Assembly: GCA_026929865.2 (NCBI GenBank)
Contig: CM049416.1
Location: 12,849,501 to 12,913,500, forward strand
Source: Hyperoplus lanceolatus
Taxonomy: Eukaryota; Chordata; Actinopteri; Uranoscopiformes; Ammodytidae
Length of the DNA stretch: 64,000 bases
Direction of reading: 5' to 3'
Positions 47,633 to 61,748 of this stretch are shown piece after piece. A model generated the notes under the pieces. It searched no databases. It was not told where the DNA came from and saw only the letters and a program-made list of their open reading frames with translations. A program made the position numbers and the translations under genes. Each line of letters opens with the position of its first letter. Positions within the stretch are counted from its first letter, which is position 1.

Positions 47633-50600
47633 TCATCTAGAAGACTTGCCGTTTTCATGAACATCCATCCTGTAAATAGGGAGGGAAAAAAGTCATTTTA
47701 AGATGTGGACATGTTTGAAAAGTAAAAACAAAGACTGATACATTTGGACACAGTCAAAGCAACGTACCCATTCTCCTCTTTGAGCGTCTGGTACAACTCA
47801 AATTTGTTGTTGACGGAGCTCACTCTTCCGAGAAACTCTTGGTGCTTCCTGGAGTTGGCTACAGTGATACGATTGGTCCACATGGTGAGGAGTGAGACCG
47901 GACCTGCAGCAACAGTGAAACAAAGCCCCAGATGAAAACACACATAGGGACGGTCATGGTAAGGTATTTGCCAGAATAAGCTTAGTGGTCAAGGCTCATA
48001 TACTGAGAATTGTCATAGCTTTTCTGCCACTTTGTGTTCATTTAGTTAATACATTAAGTGTGTGTACCCTGCACTCACAGTCTGTTACCCCTTACGTCAA
48101 AGAACCAAAAATGTTGCATGCTCCTAACTTAAGACCAATTTACCTTTAGCTCTCTCTGGAAGCTGAACCTCCTCTGTGGACAGACGTGGCTTCTTGGTGG
48201 CCGGCTCGGGAGAGTCCGGGGAATCCTTTATCACCTCTGACTCCTGTTCTTCTTTCTCAAGCAGAACCTTTAGTCTTCAAGTTAAAGACAAAAAGACAGT
48301 GTTAGCATAAGACAACAGAACATTCAACATTTAAACTAAATTAAAGCAACTTATATTTCCTCCAACTCTTGAATACTCTTTTCATGTATGAATGCAAAAG
48401 ACACCCTAGCACCACTGACCTATCCGAGTCCTGCCAGCTTTTGTCGTCCGCGTCCTTGCTGCCATTTTTCTCCGTCCTGTCCTCCCTCTCCTCTCTCTTC
48501 CTCCCTCTCTTCTTCCTCTCCTCCTCCTCGGGAGGTTTGCTGCGGCAGGCCACGATGCAGTCCAGAACCCGCTGGTGTCTGTCAGTGGCTCCGGCGTGCG
48601 TCTTCACTAATGTCTCCAGCTCGTTCCACATTATGCGATACTGTTCGTCCCTGGAAGATAATGGCAATGCAGAGACATTAAGCGGCTGTGCTGTGAATTG
48701 TTGTTGGTGGCTCATTTAAAAAGATAAGCACTTCTTTGAATAAATACCTCTTGGGCCCTTTGCCTCGGGATCCCACGGTGGAAATGGGGAGTGGGTCGTT
48801 CTTCCTTTCCATGTCTACCAGGTTGTAAACCGTCTTCTGGCAGGTCAAAACGTCCTCCTCTGACAGAGTCTCTTTCACTATCAGGTTAGCTAAAGGAACC
48901 ACCTGGTGGAGAAAAGCGGTAAGACACATATATAGGAATCATTATGATCAGGATCAACATGGATGCTTCAGTTCTACGATAGAAAATCTTTGGCATATGT
49001 AAATAAGAGTAAAAAATAAAATCAGAAGGACTACTATCTCTTGCTTGCTGCTTACTGCCTGCATGTTGAAGATGGTGGTCTGGGAGATGATCATGGGCCA
49101 GTAGCGGGTGTAACGTTCCAGCTGTGCTTTGGCCCTCTCGGCCGGCAGCTTCCCAGAGGGATCGTGGGTAGACTCTGAAACAGGAGTGAGCCGGTTCTCC
49201 CTCATGAATTCACCAAAGTCCTGAAACGAAGAAAAAAAAATATTAATGTAAAAGCCCATTTGCATACAAGTACTGATGTGTACCACTGCGACACAGCTAG
49301 ATCGGGCTGGACGTACGGTGATGCGGTAGTCTGTCACCCGGCCTCCGCAGCCCTCGCTGATGGAAGGCGGGTCTTCCAGTGTGGAGCGGTTGCTGTTGAG
49401 CACGTGTAGGAAGATCTCTCCGCCGTGGCTGCTCAGCATGTGACTGATGACCTTTGAGCCAGACTTCCTGGGCTGCTCCAGAAGCACCGACCGACCTATT
49501 GTCCACACAGAAGAGAAACAATGAATTAAAAGGTGGAGTCAGCGATTTTGGAGAATGCTTGTAGTTAATACATCATTTTTCATCAAAATCTGTGAATATC
49601 TCCTCCCGATCCGCTACCTGTACATGCTGTGTGCGTGCTTGGGGATTTTTTTTTTTTATATACGGCCTAGGCTCTGTAAACTGGTATGTAAAGGGCCCAC
49701 CGTAGCTAGCAACATGCCCATTTTGTATTAACACTAGATTTTTTTAAGCCCACACACACACAATACAGACAGGTAGCATATCATGAGGAGATATTCACTG
49801 ATTCTGACATAAAGTGATTTTGACAACAAGCACCTTTGAAGCTGGAGATTAATTCTGAGCAAGGAAACTAGACATAAAGCACAATGGCGTAAAACCAGAT
49901 TATGAAGAGGGTTTTTTCTCCAGCTCACCGTTGAGAAGAAAGTTGGTCAAACATGACGAAGGACGACTGTTAACATCTGTGGGAGAGATGCGATAGGCTC
50001 CAGTGCAGTAATGCAGCTCTGAGGTGGGGAGGGAAAAGAACGAAAATAGATACAACTCAATCAGATTTCTCAGGTCAGTTGCATCAGTCAATGCTGCAAG
50101 GGAGGACTCTTTTCTGTACAATACACCCTTTTGCCTAAAGGAATGGTTTTCCGAAAACGGCTAATACTCTACTGTCTTTTCTTTAATTACCACTGCTTCA
50201 AAATAGAGCTGCAACAATCGATCAATTAGTAAGATAAGTGTAATTCAGTAGTGTAATGCTTTTCTTTGTCATAAATCACTGCAAACTATAATTTATTTTT
50301 TTGGGGGGAGGGGGGGAGGACACTGGTCAAATACAGCACATTATTGAAATAGTGTCCTGGAAGAAATTTTACTTTTTTGTTGGTTTATTCTGTCATCTTG
50401 TGTTCAAAACGATCATGGCAGTATAATAATACTCAATAAGATAATAGTTGAGCAGATAAATCGGTAATGAGAACAAATGTAAGTTGCAGCCCTATTTCAA
50501 AACCATCTACCAAGACTCTTGCAGGAGTATATCTGCAGGAATGTAAACCAATTCAAAATAATTTAAAAGATAGAGTACCTGTCACAGAATTCAGGGTGGA

Positions 50601-53600
50601 TCCTGAAATCGTATGTGGATAAATAATGACATTTCAAATTAAAATATTGGAATTGGAAAAATGTGTAACCCAAACTGACATTTTCAAGAGTATTGCATAT
50701 CCTACATAGTCTTGAAAATGTGATGCGTATAAAAGGAGGGAAAGTGGAAGAAGAAAAACCCAACTGACAAATCAGAACGTCAGCTGACTGTACCCACCTA
50801 TGCTGTTAGTTCGTGGGGTGCACCATTTCAGTGTAATCGTCTCTTTGAGTCCATTTTCTCGAGTGCTGGAGCCGGCCATATGCAGGTCTCCTGCAGAACA
50901 CGAAAGTCAAAGTTGTTGTTTTCTAATTGAGCATACATAACGTAATTAAGAGTGTCATTAAAATTGCTACAAGGAACTTATTCATATTTCTGGAACAGTC
51001 TCATTTTTCCTCTGATGATCATAAATTACATGTAACAGCAAATGAGACCATCAGTGCACAGAATGCTATTTTTAAATAGTTTTTCCTTAATGCCTGTCTC
51101 ATGGGTACGCTCACCCAGGAACAACAGCTGGCGCAGTAAAAACACTACCGCAAGGGGATGCTAGAATTAACGCAAACTGAAAGTTCCTCGGAGCACCTTT
51201 AAGAATATACAGACTGATTTCCTGACATGCTGCTTATAATGTAAACAATGAAATCTACCTTTAGAGAAATAATGTATTTTATTTCATAGAGCAAAGCCTG
51301 AGGGAATTTACCACAAACACCTTTGAACATCTTCTTAAAATGGCCAACCAATGACAGAAAAACTTGGAACAACCTGCCTGAATTCTTTTTTTTTTTAACC
51401 AGAGTACCCACCGCTTTTAAAGAACTCCATGTGAGCGTCTTTGTGATGCAGGAGCTCAACGTCATAGTTGGCTGATGTGTTGGCGTGCTGCTCCTCCTGT
51501 CCATCCGCAGAGAAAACAAGAAATTTAGGTCAGTGTGAGAGTTGGCTTTTTAAATGTGAAACCTCACAAAAGAAACACACACAAACACACACACACACTA
51601 ACACTGCTGATTTCATGTTCCTCAAGGGAAATGATAATGGACAAAGTAAAAGGAAACAGGCTCCCTCTGTAGGTGACACAAGTATGTTTTCTTTTTATTC
51701 ATTTTATCAAAGACTAGTGTTTAACACAAAGGTGCCTAATTTTACCAAATACAGATCCTACACTAGGATTCCTAATCTTACAGAATAACTTTTTATTTTT
51801 ACAAGGTTTGGGCTTAATCCCCATTATATTAGTGGGGCCTGGCAACTGCTCCATCTAAAACCAAACTTTTAAATAATTTAGCATTTAATTTTGGAAACAT
51901 TTTCTACACAGTGGTGGTACTACTAGAGGTGGAATCATGTTTAAACATTTAATAAGATTAGGTTAATAAAACTGGTTAACCAGACAGCACAATGGACCAC
52001 AGCAAGACACTAAAGGGGGAATGAGTGGAAATAGATGTGGGGAGGGGGGAGGGGGGCAGAGACCAGGGGAAAAGTTTGGACAACTTTTAAGGTGTAAACA
52101 TCTGACAAGACACCGACAGTATTCAATAACTCAGAAGAGGCAACGCTGGTCACAGATGTTTTGGACACAAAACAGTTGAATGCTACATAATATATTCAAC
52201 AAAAGAATTGGCAGAAGACAACTTGAAAACCAGCCAAAATGGTTCATTTTCACAATTAATTTGAATTTTGTGTGTGTGTCATTGTAGGTATTACATGATT
52301 TTACACATGTTATTTTACAGGCTTAACATTTTTATAAGACAGAGCAAAAATGTTCCTGGATGTGTACACGTGAGACCAGAGTTGCCCATCCTTTGCTGGA
52401 GCCTCACAGGCAATAGCTGTGGCCCAACTGTCACATCAAAATAACTGAATGACACAGGAAGCCTGTTGCAGCAGTGGAGCTCAAAGACAATGTACTGCAC
52501 ACTACAAAGGTGAAAACTCTGACCCTTCCTCACTTTTGATGTGTGTGTGATAAGAGTACTAACCTGGTCGCAAACATTTAATGTGGGCTAGCAAAACAGA
52601 AAATACAGCATGAAACCAGCAGCAGATTCACAGTCATATCAACATGCAGATGAGCAAAACAAAAAGGGTGAAACTGTAAGGGTTTGGCGAGTAATTGAAG
52701 GTGAGGAAGGGCTCGAACGGAAGAAATTAAGCAAGCAAAAAAAAAAGCAAAGTTTGAAGAGAAAATAATATTTAATAAAGCAATCAATTGAGTAAAAAGA
52801 GGGAGTGGTTCACTGCATTCTAGAAATCATGACATTTTTGTGCTATCAAAAAGGAATAATAATATCTAATATTTATGTGCGTTTTTAATCTCCGTGAGGC
52901 GTGTGCAAGGCCAGATGAAGGGCGAGACAGCTCCTTACCTTCATGGGGATGTTTGTTATGGTGGTGGAGGCCAAGTCAAAGTTCTGCTGGACCAGAATGT
53001 TGAGTTTGGTAGCGAGGTGCCGCCCTGCACGAACACTGTGAACCTCACTGGTGAGCAGAGGAGAGATCTGGGACAACAAGAGAGGAGGATACATCGAGAA
53101 TTAGATCCAGCATTAGGGGTCAACTATGAATAGGTCTTCCTTTCTCCAATTCATTCACTGTATATTTATGAGTAAAACTATGACAGTGTTTCTTTCCTGT
53201 TATTAGCACCCACCTGTTTCTTCGGCCGGTCAGACACCAGCGTGTCTTCACCCTGTGGGTGAATGTGAATTAGAACCAGCTCACACTTCTGGATGGCCAT
53301 CAGCCTAAATACACAACCAGTTAGAAAAAAGAAAGCATATCTATGAGTCTTTCATCTGTATGATGTGTCACATATGTTTGAGATTATAGTGTGAGAGAAT
53401 AACACCACCATTTCAGTATGTGAGGGGGCATTTCTTTATCTTGGTCATCTAATACTGACCTGTCTGAACCTGCTGCCAACTTGTTTTGTTCTAAAATGGT
53501 TTCCTGGATGCAGTCTTCCAACATGCGCACATGAGTATCACTGTATGAAAAAGACACACACAAAAAGGGGCACCTTATTAGTACAGTATAAAATTATACA

Positions 53601-55909
53601 AACGCTTATCCGCTCCACTTATTCTACAATAAAATTGGATAAGACCATACAATACATAATATGCAGAAAAAGTAAGGTACAAAACAGTGACAGTGGAGCT
53701 GATGAGAGGAACATATATTTACATCATACATTTACTTACAAAGATCGAATTTGCAACCATATATAATATTCCACCATGTTGACTGTAGTGTTTACCTTTT
53801 AGCATTGGTTAGGCAGATAATACGCCCCCTATTGGCGACTCTCTCAGCGGTGTCCATGAGAGCGGTGCGCCTCTCGTGCTGCAACTCTGTGATCTTGCAT
53901 AGCGACTCCACCGCAGCGACCAGGCCGTGCAGGATGCTGCAACACTCGGGGTCCTCGCGCGGGTTAGGCGGCCCAACGGCTGCCAGAGCCGACATGAGCT
54001 GGCAGAGAGGAGGGGGAAACTGCATGATCAGATGGCAAAGTGGAACTCTTCTGCAAAAATGTGGTCAGTCACGAATGTTTGCTGGAAATGTTGCACTTCT
54101 CCAATATGTGGCAAACTGCAGCTGCTGAAAATAAGGCTTGAAAAAAATTATAGACACTGCAGGAGTTGCTGCACACCAACCATTATGTTGTGGTAAACTT
54201 ATACTTTTTTTACTGTGGGATTTTGTTTTTACCTCATGAGTGCTCTGGTCTTCCTGCCTCCAGCTATTCAAGATGTGAAACTCGGAATCACTCACAATGT
54301 AGTTAATCTGTAAAATAACACAGGGAGCAGAGTATGTTAATATTGTTGACATAGTTGGTGTACTGTATCTAAATTGACTGACATTTTCTAAACATATTTA
54401 AGACAATTTACCTTTAAGTGACCTCGACTATGTTTGTGTCTGTAAACTGGTATTTACACAAAGGGTATGTAAACACTGGGGCCAACTGTAGCTAGCAACA
54501 TGCCTGTTTATTAAAGGCGCTGAGGCTGTGTATTAAAACTTTTTTTTGCCAGTGCATACACTGTTTCAGGTTGCAGATCTTGGAGGAGATATTCACTAGT
54601 TTTGACAAAAAATTCTCCGGAATTGAAGACTCCATCTTTAAGTTAAACCAGTGTTGGAGATACAGCTTGAGCTAAAATATTTAAAACCGAGTTAAAAACA
54701 AGCACAAACAAAAAGGCTTACCAGTTTGTCCCGTGGGTAAATATCGTAGAGGATGCGACAGTACTCCATAGAGCACTCCACAGCACAGGTCCACAGGGAC
54801 TTGGACACAGGGGCCAGAGGAATAACCCCTTGAGCTCGACTCTTCGTCAACACGTCACATTCCACCTGCTGACGACTGGACTCGGCCATGTAGGGACAGT
54901 GGTCCACCACAAAGACCGTCTTGTGAGCCACGGAGAACATCTTTATCTTCTCAAACGTGCAGTTTGAACTCGCCTGTAAAGAAAAAAAACACACCAACAT
55001 TAATCTTTAGATTTATTAGACTTAGAATGATTATGCAATTTTCAACTTTAAAATGTGTACTAATTTGCTGGCTAAATAGCTGCTGCTAATGCTATCTTTG
55101 TATTTTGTATTATTTATTTGTCAGGATTTAGGTTGACATTGAGACAGTGTAGAATAAAGTGACTGAGATCAAGTGCTTAAACCATCATCTTAAAGCACAA
55201 TACAATGGTTAATCATATCGTACAGACAGCTTGAATAAGGTATAACACCCAGAAGATTGAAATTAGTCTCTTCTGTCTTTTACATATCTATTAATTAACA
55301 AACAAACCCCTAAAAATACAAAGACTTTGTCATGATTTGAGACTTTAAATGCGACCATGAAATCAATTACTCATTTTACGAAACACTTTTTTCCCCTCTT
55401 TGCATACAAACTGAATACATATTCTTTTAATACCTTATTTCTAGGTAAACAGTCAATGCTTTCAAATTATCTGTAATGCAGCTTGTGTAGGCCTACAGTG
55501 TTAGTTAAGTACAGTGTAATATATATATTTAAATTTGACGAACACAAAAAGAGTACAAAAACAATACTGTAGCAGATGGTTTAGCAGACAAACTTTACGT
55601 AGCCTGTCAATACTCATGTTTGCCTTTCTGGTCAGTAAATGTTACACTCACATAGATGAAAGTCAGGACATTAGCTAAACCGGCTGAAAATCACGGTGAC
55701 TGTCTTACGGACATGTTTTGACTTATACGCAGACTGTGTGACACCCAATCAGTCCGAGGACGTGTTATTTACCACCGACTCCAAACATGACAACTCACTA
55801 AGCAGCATGTCGCTCGCCGCCCTATTAGCCTCGTTAGCTAACACTAGCCGGAATCATTTGTTCGCTCATTCACGTTTATTACCAGCGATATAAAACATGT
55901 ACCTACCAT
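47633..55909 (-). CDS. ints13: Integrator complex subunit 13 (asunder)
   Basis: INTS13 belongs to the INTS10/13/14 module of Integrator, the nuclear complex that cleaves snRNA and paused RNA polymerase II transcripts; its fly orthologue asunder also affects dynein localisation in spermatogenesis. Seventeen coding exons (minus, 5' to 3'): 55909-55907, 54973-54722, 54307-54233, 53998-53796, 53540-53460, 53304-53214, 53067-52939, 51496-51412, 50890-50798, 50018-49929, 49495-49317, 49220-49056, 48902-48748, 48650-48420, 48274-48144, 47903-47768, 47669-47633. These give 711 residues (human 706). Diagnostic: [82 protein letters not shown] (nuclear localisation type) and ENGKSSR at the end. The VWA-type domain is N-terminal. 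Exon 1 contributes only the ATG, as GCCATG|G, which makes a strong Kozak once spliced; an internal ATG (KMFSVAHK) aligns near the human start. Large introns hold MITEs. Confidence 0.95.
50962..51199. mobile_element. TTAA-flanked MITE (family 1) in ints13 intron
   Basis: Between TTAA at 50958-50961 and 51200-51203. Very similar to 2337-2574: CCTCTGATGATCATAAA, GAGACCATCAGTGCA, CTGAAAGTTCCT, GGAGCACCTT. No coding capacity. Confidence 0.8.
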
Positions 55910-56720
55910 GGCGATTGTGTAATGATAAGATGGGTTAATTATATCCAACCCACTCCGAAATTATCATCATCAAACAGTTGTTGCACACTTTAAATGACCG
56001 GCACAGACAATGCACTGTAAGCTGCTGCAGAGCTAGCAGGTTTGTTATGGCGGAAATATGTCTAAGCGGTGGTCCGTCACCATGTATCGTCCCCTTACTG
56101 ATGGTTAAACAGTTCCTAGTCCTACTTGAAACCTCAGCATTCACTGTACTATTTATGTTTACCTTTTAAACAGAAACGGCTTAATGTATTTTGTTGGCAT
56201 AATAGTGTCTAACATCATGGAGTCCTGGGGGTAAGTCACGTAGCAACGGTTGTTAAGTTAACACTCCCTGAATCCCAAATATCGCAAACAAAATAAGTCA
56301 AAACAAACATGCACTCTACTTTTAAATATAAAAAGATTTAAAGATACTCTTAAATTAGCGACACTTGTAAATTCCAATGCGCAACACTTAAATTTCGGAG
56401 GAACGCAAAGTGGGCGTAACTGTAGCTGTCAAAAACGTGGCTGAATAACATTAACGCCCACCTCCCTTCTTCTTCTCCTTCTGCTCCTCCTCCGACCCCA
56501 CCCGTTTAATTTCAACACTCAAGTCAAAACTTGACCCAAACTGTAGGCCTACGCAGCTGTCTGAGTCGGCGTTGAGAAATATAGCGGCGGGAATGCGCAG
56601 AAGACGGGGCTGCGCTATGACGCCATTGGTATGAAGTGCAGGCAGCTAGGTCTATGAGCTGGGGAAAAGTTTGTTGTTCCGAGGGATGTGAATGGAAAAC
56701 TCATAAATAATAAGGACAAG
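55910..56720. promoter_or_regulatory. Bidirectional ints13 / ano6 promoter region
   Basis: The two start codons are 811 bp apart and face away from each other. The part nearest ano6 is richer in CpG than the surroundings and contains GGCGGGAA (56586-56593), an E2F-type core. No clear TATA box was seen. Transcription start sites were not determined. Confidence 0.5.
56631..56710 (+). promoter_or_regulatory. Overlapping upstream ORFs in the ano6 leader
   Basis: ATG at 56631 opens a nine-codon frame ending at 56657, and ATG at 56654 opens a 19-codon frame ending at 56710, ten bases before the ano6 start at 56721. Both would lie in the 5' UTR if transcription starts upstream of 56631, and could then reduce translation of the main frame. 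Confidence 0.4.
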
Positions 56721-57712
56721 ATGAGCGCCAACGACATCCACGACATGGACTCCTTGACGGAGACCGAGGAGATGGAAGAGATGGAGGGTGATACTGAATT
56801 GGGCATGATAGACGAGGAAGTTGGTGAGAGAAACTGCTTTGACTCATTTGATGTGCATGTGGCGTGCATCATTCATTGCGGACTGTGTCGACACTGATAT
56901 AAATCTGATCATATGATTCTATGCTGGGTGTAACCGTGTAACCCATTTATTCACACAACTTTTTAAGTTAGGCTATTTCAAAGTAGAGCACCATATGGTC
57001 ATGCAATTTGGACTGATGATTCTCACTCAAAAAGTGCCACATATTTCTTTTTCACCATAGCCTACATTTCACACTGCACTTTCAGACAACTTAATTCATT
57101 CATAATGTAGGCCTAGTTACTGTTATATTAGGGATATACATCTCATTTTCATAGCAAAATAATATGGTCATAATGAGTTAATAACATGCTGTGGTGTTGT
57201 GAACTTATCATTAGTGTTTAAAGTAGGCTATTTAAAGGATTAAAACGCTGCTATAACAGTCCTGTATGATTCTAATATTTATAAATGCACTGTCTAATAA
57301 AAGCTTTTAACTTTATGGTACTTTTGGGGTGTGGGGCTAATAACTACTGAAATTAGGATCATTCCCAATGTAGAATGTTCTTTAGTGCTGTTGTATGTCA
57401 AGTAGCCAATTAGATCTGCTTGAAATTAATGGTTCAGGATTTCCCAACTGAACACAAAGATATTATTGTTTGCCACCACGTAGCATGACACATTTCAGAA
57501 GCAAATTATCATAAAATTGTAGCCGTCAACAAATAGGATTCTGTTTACCATTCAGATCGTGCTTGGTACATGTAGAGCAAAACAGCCGCTGAACAACAGT
57601 GGGGGTGTGGTTCACACATTTTTTAAGGGGCACAAGCTCACTCACCAGCATATCTGCATACAGATGAATGTACAGTAGATAAGAGTCACTGAGCAACCAT
57701 AAGTGAAATGCT

Positions 57713-57743
<31 letters not shown>

Positions 57744-60700
57744 CTAAAACCGCTTGTTTATCAAATCTGATTTGGCTCCTTGAGAGAACAGCTTAGAGGA
57801 TAGAACTGACGGCATCTCTACACTCTTTTGTTGCCTGCATTTCTTGCATTCCTCAGGCTACAAACTGAAACTTAACTTTTGAATAGAGTAAAACATTGGA
57901 ATCCCTTTGAAATACATGTGAAAAGAGTCACTGCAGTGTAGTATGTTGGGTTGAGTCAGCACAGCTATAAGTAAGCTTAACAACACACTTCTGTTGTACT
58001 ATGGGGAAAGATTTCTCCATCTATAAGCTCCTTTGTGTCTTGTCTTAGCCCATATCCTGTATTCCTATTTTCCCACAACTCACTGAGAGACAAATTGTCT
58101 TTTAGGTTAGCTTTTATAACTGCCAGTAATCCATCATTTTTGAAGGCCCTGACCACATGAAAATGCCCAACGCACCAATGTGCACTCTTTTTTAATAGAT
58201 CCCAGATCTTCACTGGTAATCAATTATTAATGTTCACACTTTGGGGCCGTCTGTGGTAACAGCACAAAACCCCAGACAACTGACTCAGATGATGTGTTAT
58301 AGCTTCAGCTTAATGATGTGCAAAAGGAACACTTTGGCTAATAATGTAAAAAACATGGTAACCCCAGTCCGCCATGCTCCCTGGGTTTATGAAGATGGGC
58401 TTTTGAGATGCTATGTGCTTTATATCCCCAAATGAAAGGCATTATAATAGAATCAATTGACTTAAAGTAAGATTTAGGAATATAAATTGGCACATTCTGA
58501 AATAGATACTGCCGGAAGCATTTTTCGCTTGTGATCTTATTTCAGACAATTACTGGCAACTGCTCAGTGAGATCTCAGAGCGGATTGTGTTCCTTTCTAG
58601 AGACGATTACCGTCATCTACCAGATGTTATAAAATGCCCCAGAGTCTGATGCAGAGAAGAATTTCCTGTCCGATGGAGAGAAGGAAGGACACTTGGTGTG
58701 TGGTGGCTTGCATCAAAGTCAAGTTAAACTTTTAAATGTTTGCTCCTATGGCCAAGCAAATGCGTATCGAATCTTAAGAACAAAACCGGGTTTGGTACAG
58801 CTCTTTCTGTTAAAGAACGATGCTTCTTTTTCTGTGTGTTAGTTTGCTCTGCTTTTATTATTTGTCGTGTTGTTAAGGAGCACATTCTCTAGAGAGGAAG
58901 TGTGAGCCGGGTGGGTAGGTTGTGGTGAGAAAGAGGTTTTTTTATTGTAGACAGCTTGTGGGTATACACACACTCAACATGCTTTTCAAAAGAATCATGC
59001 TAATGACTCACTATAGGTTGTGGAGGTTTCGTCTCAGTGTTTCTTTGGGTTTAAAATGGTATTTCTTTCTCGAACAAAGAAGTGACGTAGTGAGAAAATA
59101 AAGCATCTGGATACCAAAGTATGACTGACAATCAGCAGAAATGTGGGAATTCAGTTTTTTCCGTTTAAATCGAACCCTCATATACATTTAATCATTACCT
59201 TACGTGATATTAAAATGTGTATGATTAACAACAGTTAAATAACTGCTTGTAAAGTTCTTGTAATACTGCTTCCTAACAACTGTTTTTCCAGTACGGGGAG
59301 TCCTGATATCAAAGAGCCAGGCTTTTAGATTCCAGCAAGTTAAATATCTCTGTTTTTATTATAACAATAGCCTTTAAGACACATTCATTAAGGCCGAGAG
59401 GTTCATTTGATACTGGTCTTAATACTAACAGCCTATCAAGCTTTGTTAGAATGTGGACTGTTAAAAGGATCTTATTTGATTATTTGAGCAGGGATCCCAC
59501 AGTGGTGTTTCCTATGGTGTTACTATGGCAAGCGTTTTGAAAACAACATCTGTCCCAACTTAATTTTCTCATAGTGCTCTGATTTATATGGAAAGATTGC
59601 AGGAATTTCCCTTTTGGATATTGTCTCAGCTGTTTTATTATTTTTTTAAATGAAGGCATACTTTATAATAAAATTATGAAGATTACATTTGTGCACATAG
59701 TGGTTGAAAAGTTTTTGTTTGTGTAGTTTTTGATGTGGTCAGTGGTGTGTGAATCCTGAGTGCAGATTTGCAGTTTTGCGAATGAAAAAATGGGGAAACT
59801 CTGCTGTACATGCTGTGAAAAGAGGCTGACTTCACTACAGTAGATGGCAACCCATTTTTGTCCCAGGCAGTAAGTAATAGAACATTGTGGTGATTGAGTA
59901 ATAGTGTGCAAGGAGCAGCAACAACATGACGTCTGGGGAAAATTCTCACAGGCTAGTGACTGGTTTGAACTGAGGTGGAATGTGAATATTGTACTAGGCC
60001 TTGTATAGTCAGCAGCAGCACCTTCACTGGTAAAATATAGAGATAAAACTAGGCAGAGTCTAAACAGCCATGCTGGCAGCTTTGTGAGGCTGTGCCCTTA
60101 AAGCATTGATCTGGCACATCTCCAGCTACCAGTCCACACTCCAAAGGCTCTGGTCCCATGCTGGACTTGGAACCAAAAGCCAAGTCTTTGGGGTCTGCTG
60201 CTGCTCTGCAACTTTTTAATCATAAACCAAAGTAATTTTGGACTGAAGTGTAAAGGCAGGCCGACAGTTCTGCCCTATGGGTCATGCTGCTAGCAGGGCT
60301 GATTTTTTTATCATTCTTTTCACATAATAAAGGTTTTGCAAAAAGGCAGCTGAAACCGGATGTATGATGTAACCTATTATAGTACCAAGGTCCGTGCCAT
60401 ACTGGTGATTCAGAACCGCACCACTTAATATGTATTTTTTTAAATAAATCTATTCTGTATTTATTCGACCAAATACATCCTACTAGTTGTCCTTTTGATT
60501 ATCATAAAAGGGCATTTTATCAGTTTAAGCTTATAAATGAATCATACATCATACTGTGAAACATTTTGCCCATACAATAATAGCTTTTTAAGTTAACAGT
60601 GTAGTGCCGTATTCATTAATCAATCAGTCCTACATAACATTTACTTATCCATTTTTTACTCATAACCAACAATAGGTTCGACTGCCTCCTGACAAACTAT

Positions 60701-61366
60701 TCTCAAATGACCTTAGTTTATCAGATAAGCAATACGTTCCAACCGGTTGAGATATTCTCTTATACACAGTATTGCATTAGCTGTCTATGAAAGTGTTTTC
60801 TCTCATAATAAATGAGTATACCAGTGCTGCAAGTGTTGCCCCTGCATTACCTTTTTGTGTACCTATGCAATATGCCGATAAAAATTATTAACATATTTTG
60901 ATAACATTGTAATAACAGCCTATCACATATTACCTTGTCTGTTTTCTCATTTCTGTGTTTTGTTGTTTTTTATGCAGTTTACCTCCAGGAGTTTTTACCA
61001 ACATATCACAGTATTAAAGAAGGAGCCAGGATCACCAAAGCACACCAGGTGAGTCAAAACAATGCCACAGGTGTCAGCCTCAGCAGCAGCATATCAGTCC
61101 AATGAATTGTACTATATGTATATGAGTGTTTTGACCGACTGATTCATTCCACTGTATTTGTATTGATTATTATCAAACTTGCAGTCAAAAGAATATACTT
61201 TTTCTTCAGCCTTTCTCAAAGCACACTTATAGCTAACAGGGGGGCAGATGGGGTAGCACACTCACTCTGATATAAAATACGCCAATACACAATACCATGC
61301 AGCCAGTATTTACATATATTTGCAAGAATTCTTTTTTAAAACCTAGCTGGGCAACACGTTGGGCAA

Positions 61367-61420
<54 letters not shown>

Positions 61421-61748
61421 ACAGGGCGGGTGTCATAATGTTTGTTGACACTTCCCACATCACACACGAAATAGGCAGGTGAATGTCAAGTTTTTTAGCA
61501 GTGCCGATGTGCACAGACTGTCCACACACACACAGGGCATCATGTACGGCACCATGGACGAAGAGGAGTATGAGTTTGAGGACGTGGAGCTGCCTGATGA
61601 GATTTGTTTTTGCCCTCAGGCCGAGTTCGACGGCAACCCAGACTCTTTATTCTTCAACGATGGCGTGAGGAGGATAGACTTCATCCTGGTCTACGAAGAC
61701 GAGGACAAAAAAGAGTTTGATAAAAGGCACAAGTCCCAGCGGTGCAAG
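56721..61748 (+). CDS. ano6: anoctamin-6 (TMEM16F), first three coding exons
   Basis: ANO6 is a Ca2+-activated phospholipid scramblase and ion channel of the plasma membrane. Only the cytosolic N-terminus is here: exons 56721-56823 (acidic, MSANDIHDMDSLTETEEM...), 60978-61048 (VYLQEFLPTYHSIKEGARIT) and 61536-61748. The third ends with EFDGNPDSLFFNDGVRRIDF and ILVYEDEDKK, matching the start of the anoctamin dimerisation domain and closer to ANO6 than to ANO5. Phases are 1 and 0, and GTAGGG follows the last exon. A second, better pyrimidine-rich acceptor (TTTTTGCCCTCAG) inside exon 3 would start it at 61620 and remove 28 acidic residues in frame. The ten membrane helices lie beyond the window. 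Intron 1 (56824-60977) has no other supported gene. Confidence 0.85.
57713..57738. repeat. (CA)n microsatellite in ano6 intron 1
   Basis: About twelve to thirteen CA units. Confidence 0.9.
61369..61417. repeat. (AG)n microsatellite in ano6 intron 2
   Basis: About 24 AG units ending about 120 bp before ano6 exon 3. The Arg-Glu repeat frame across it is an artefact. Confidence 0.95.
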
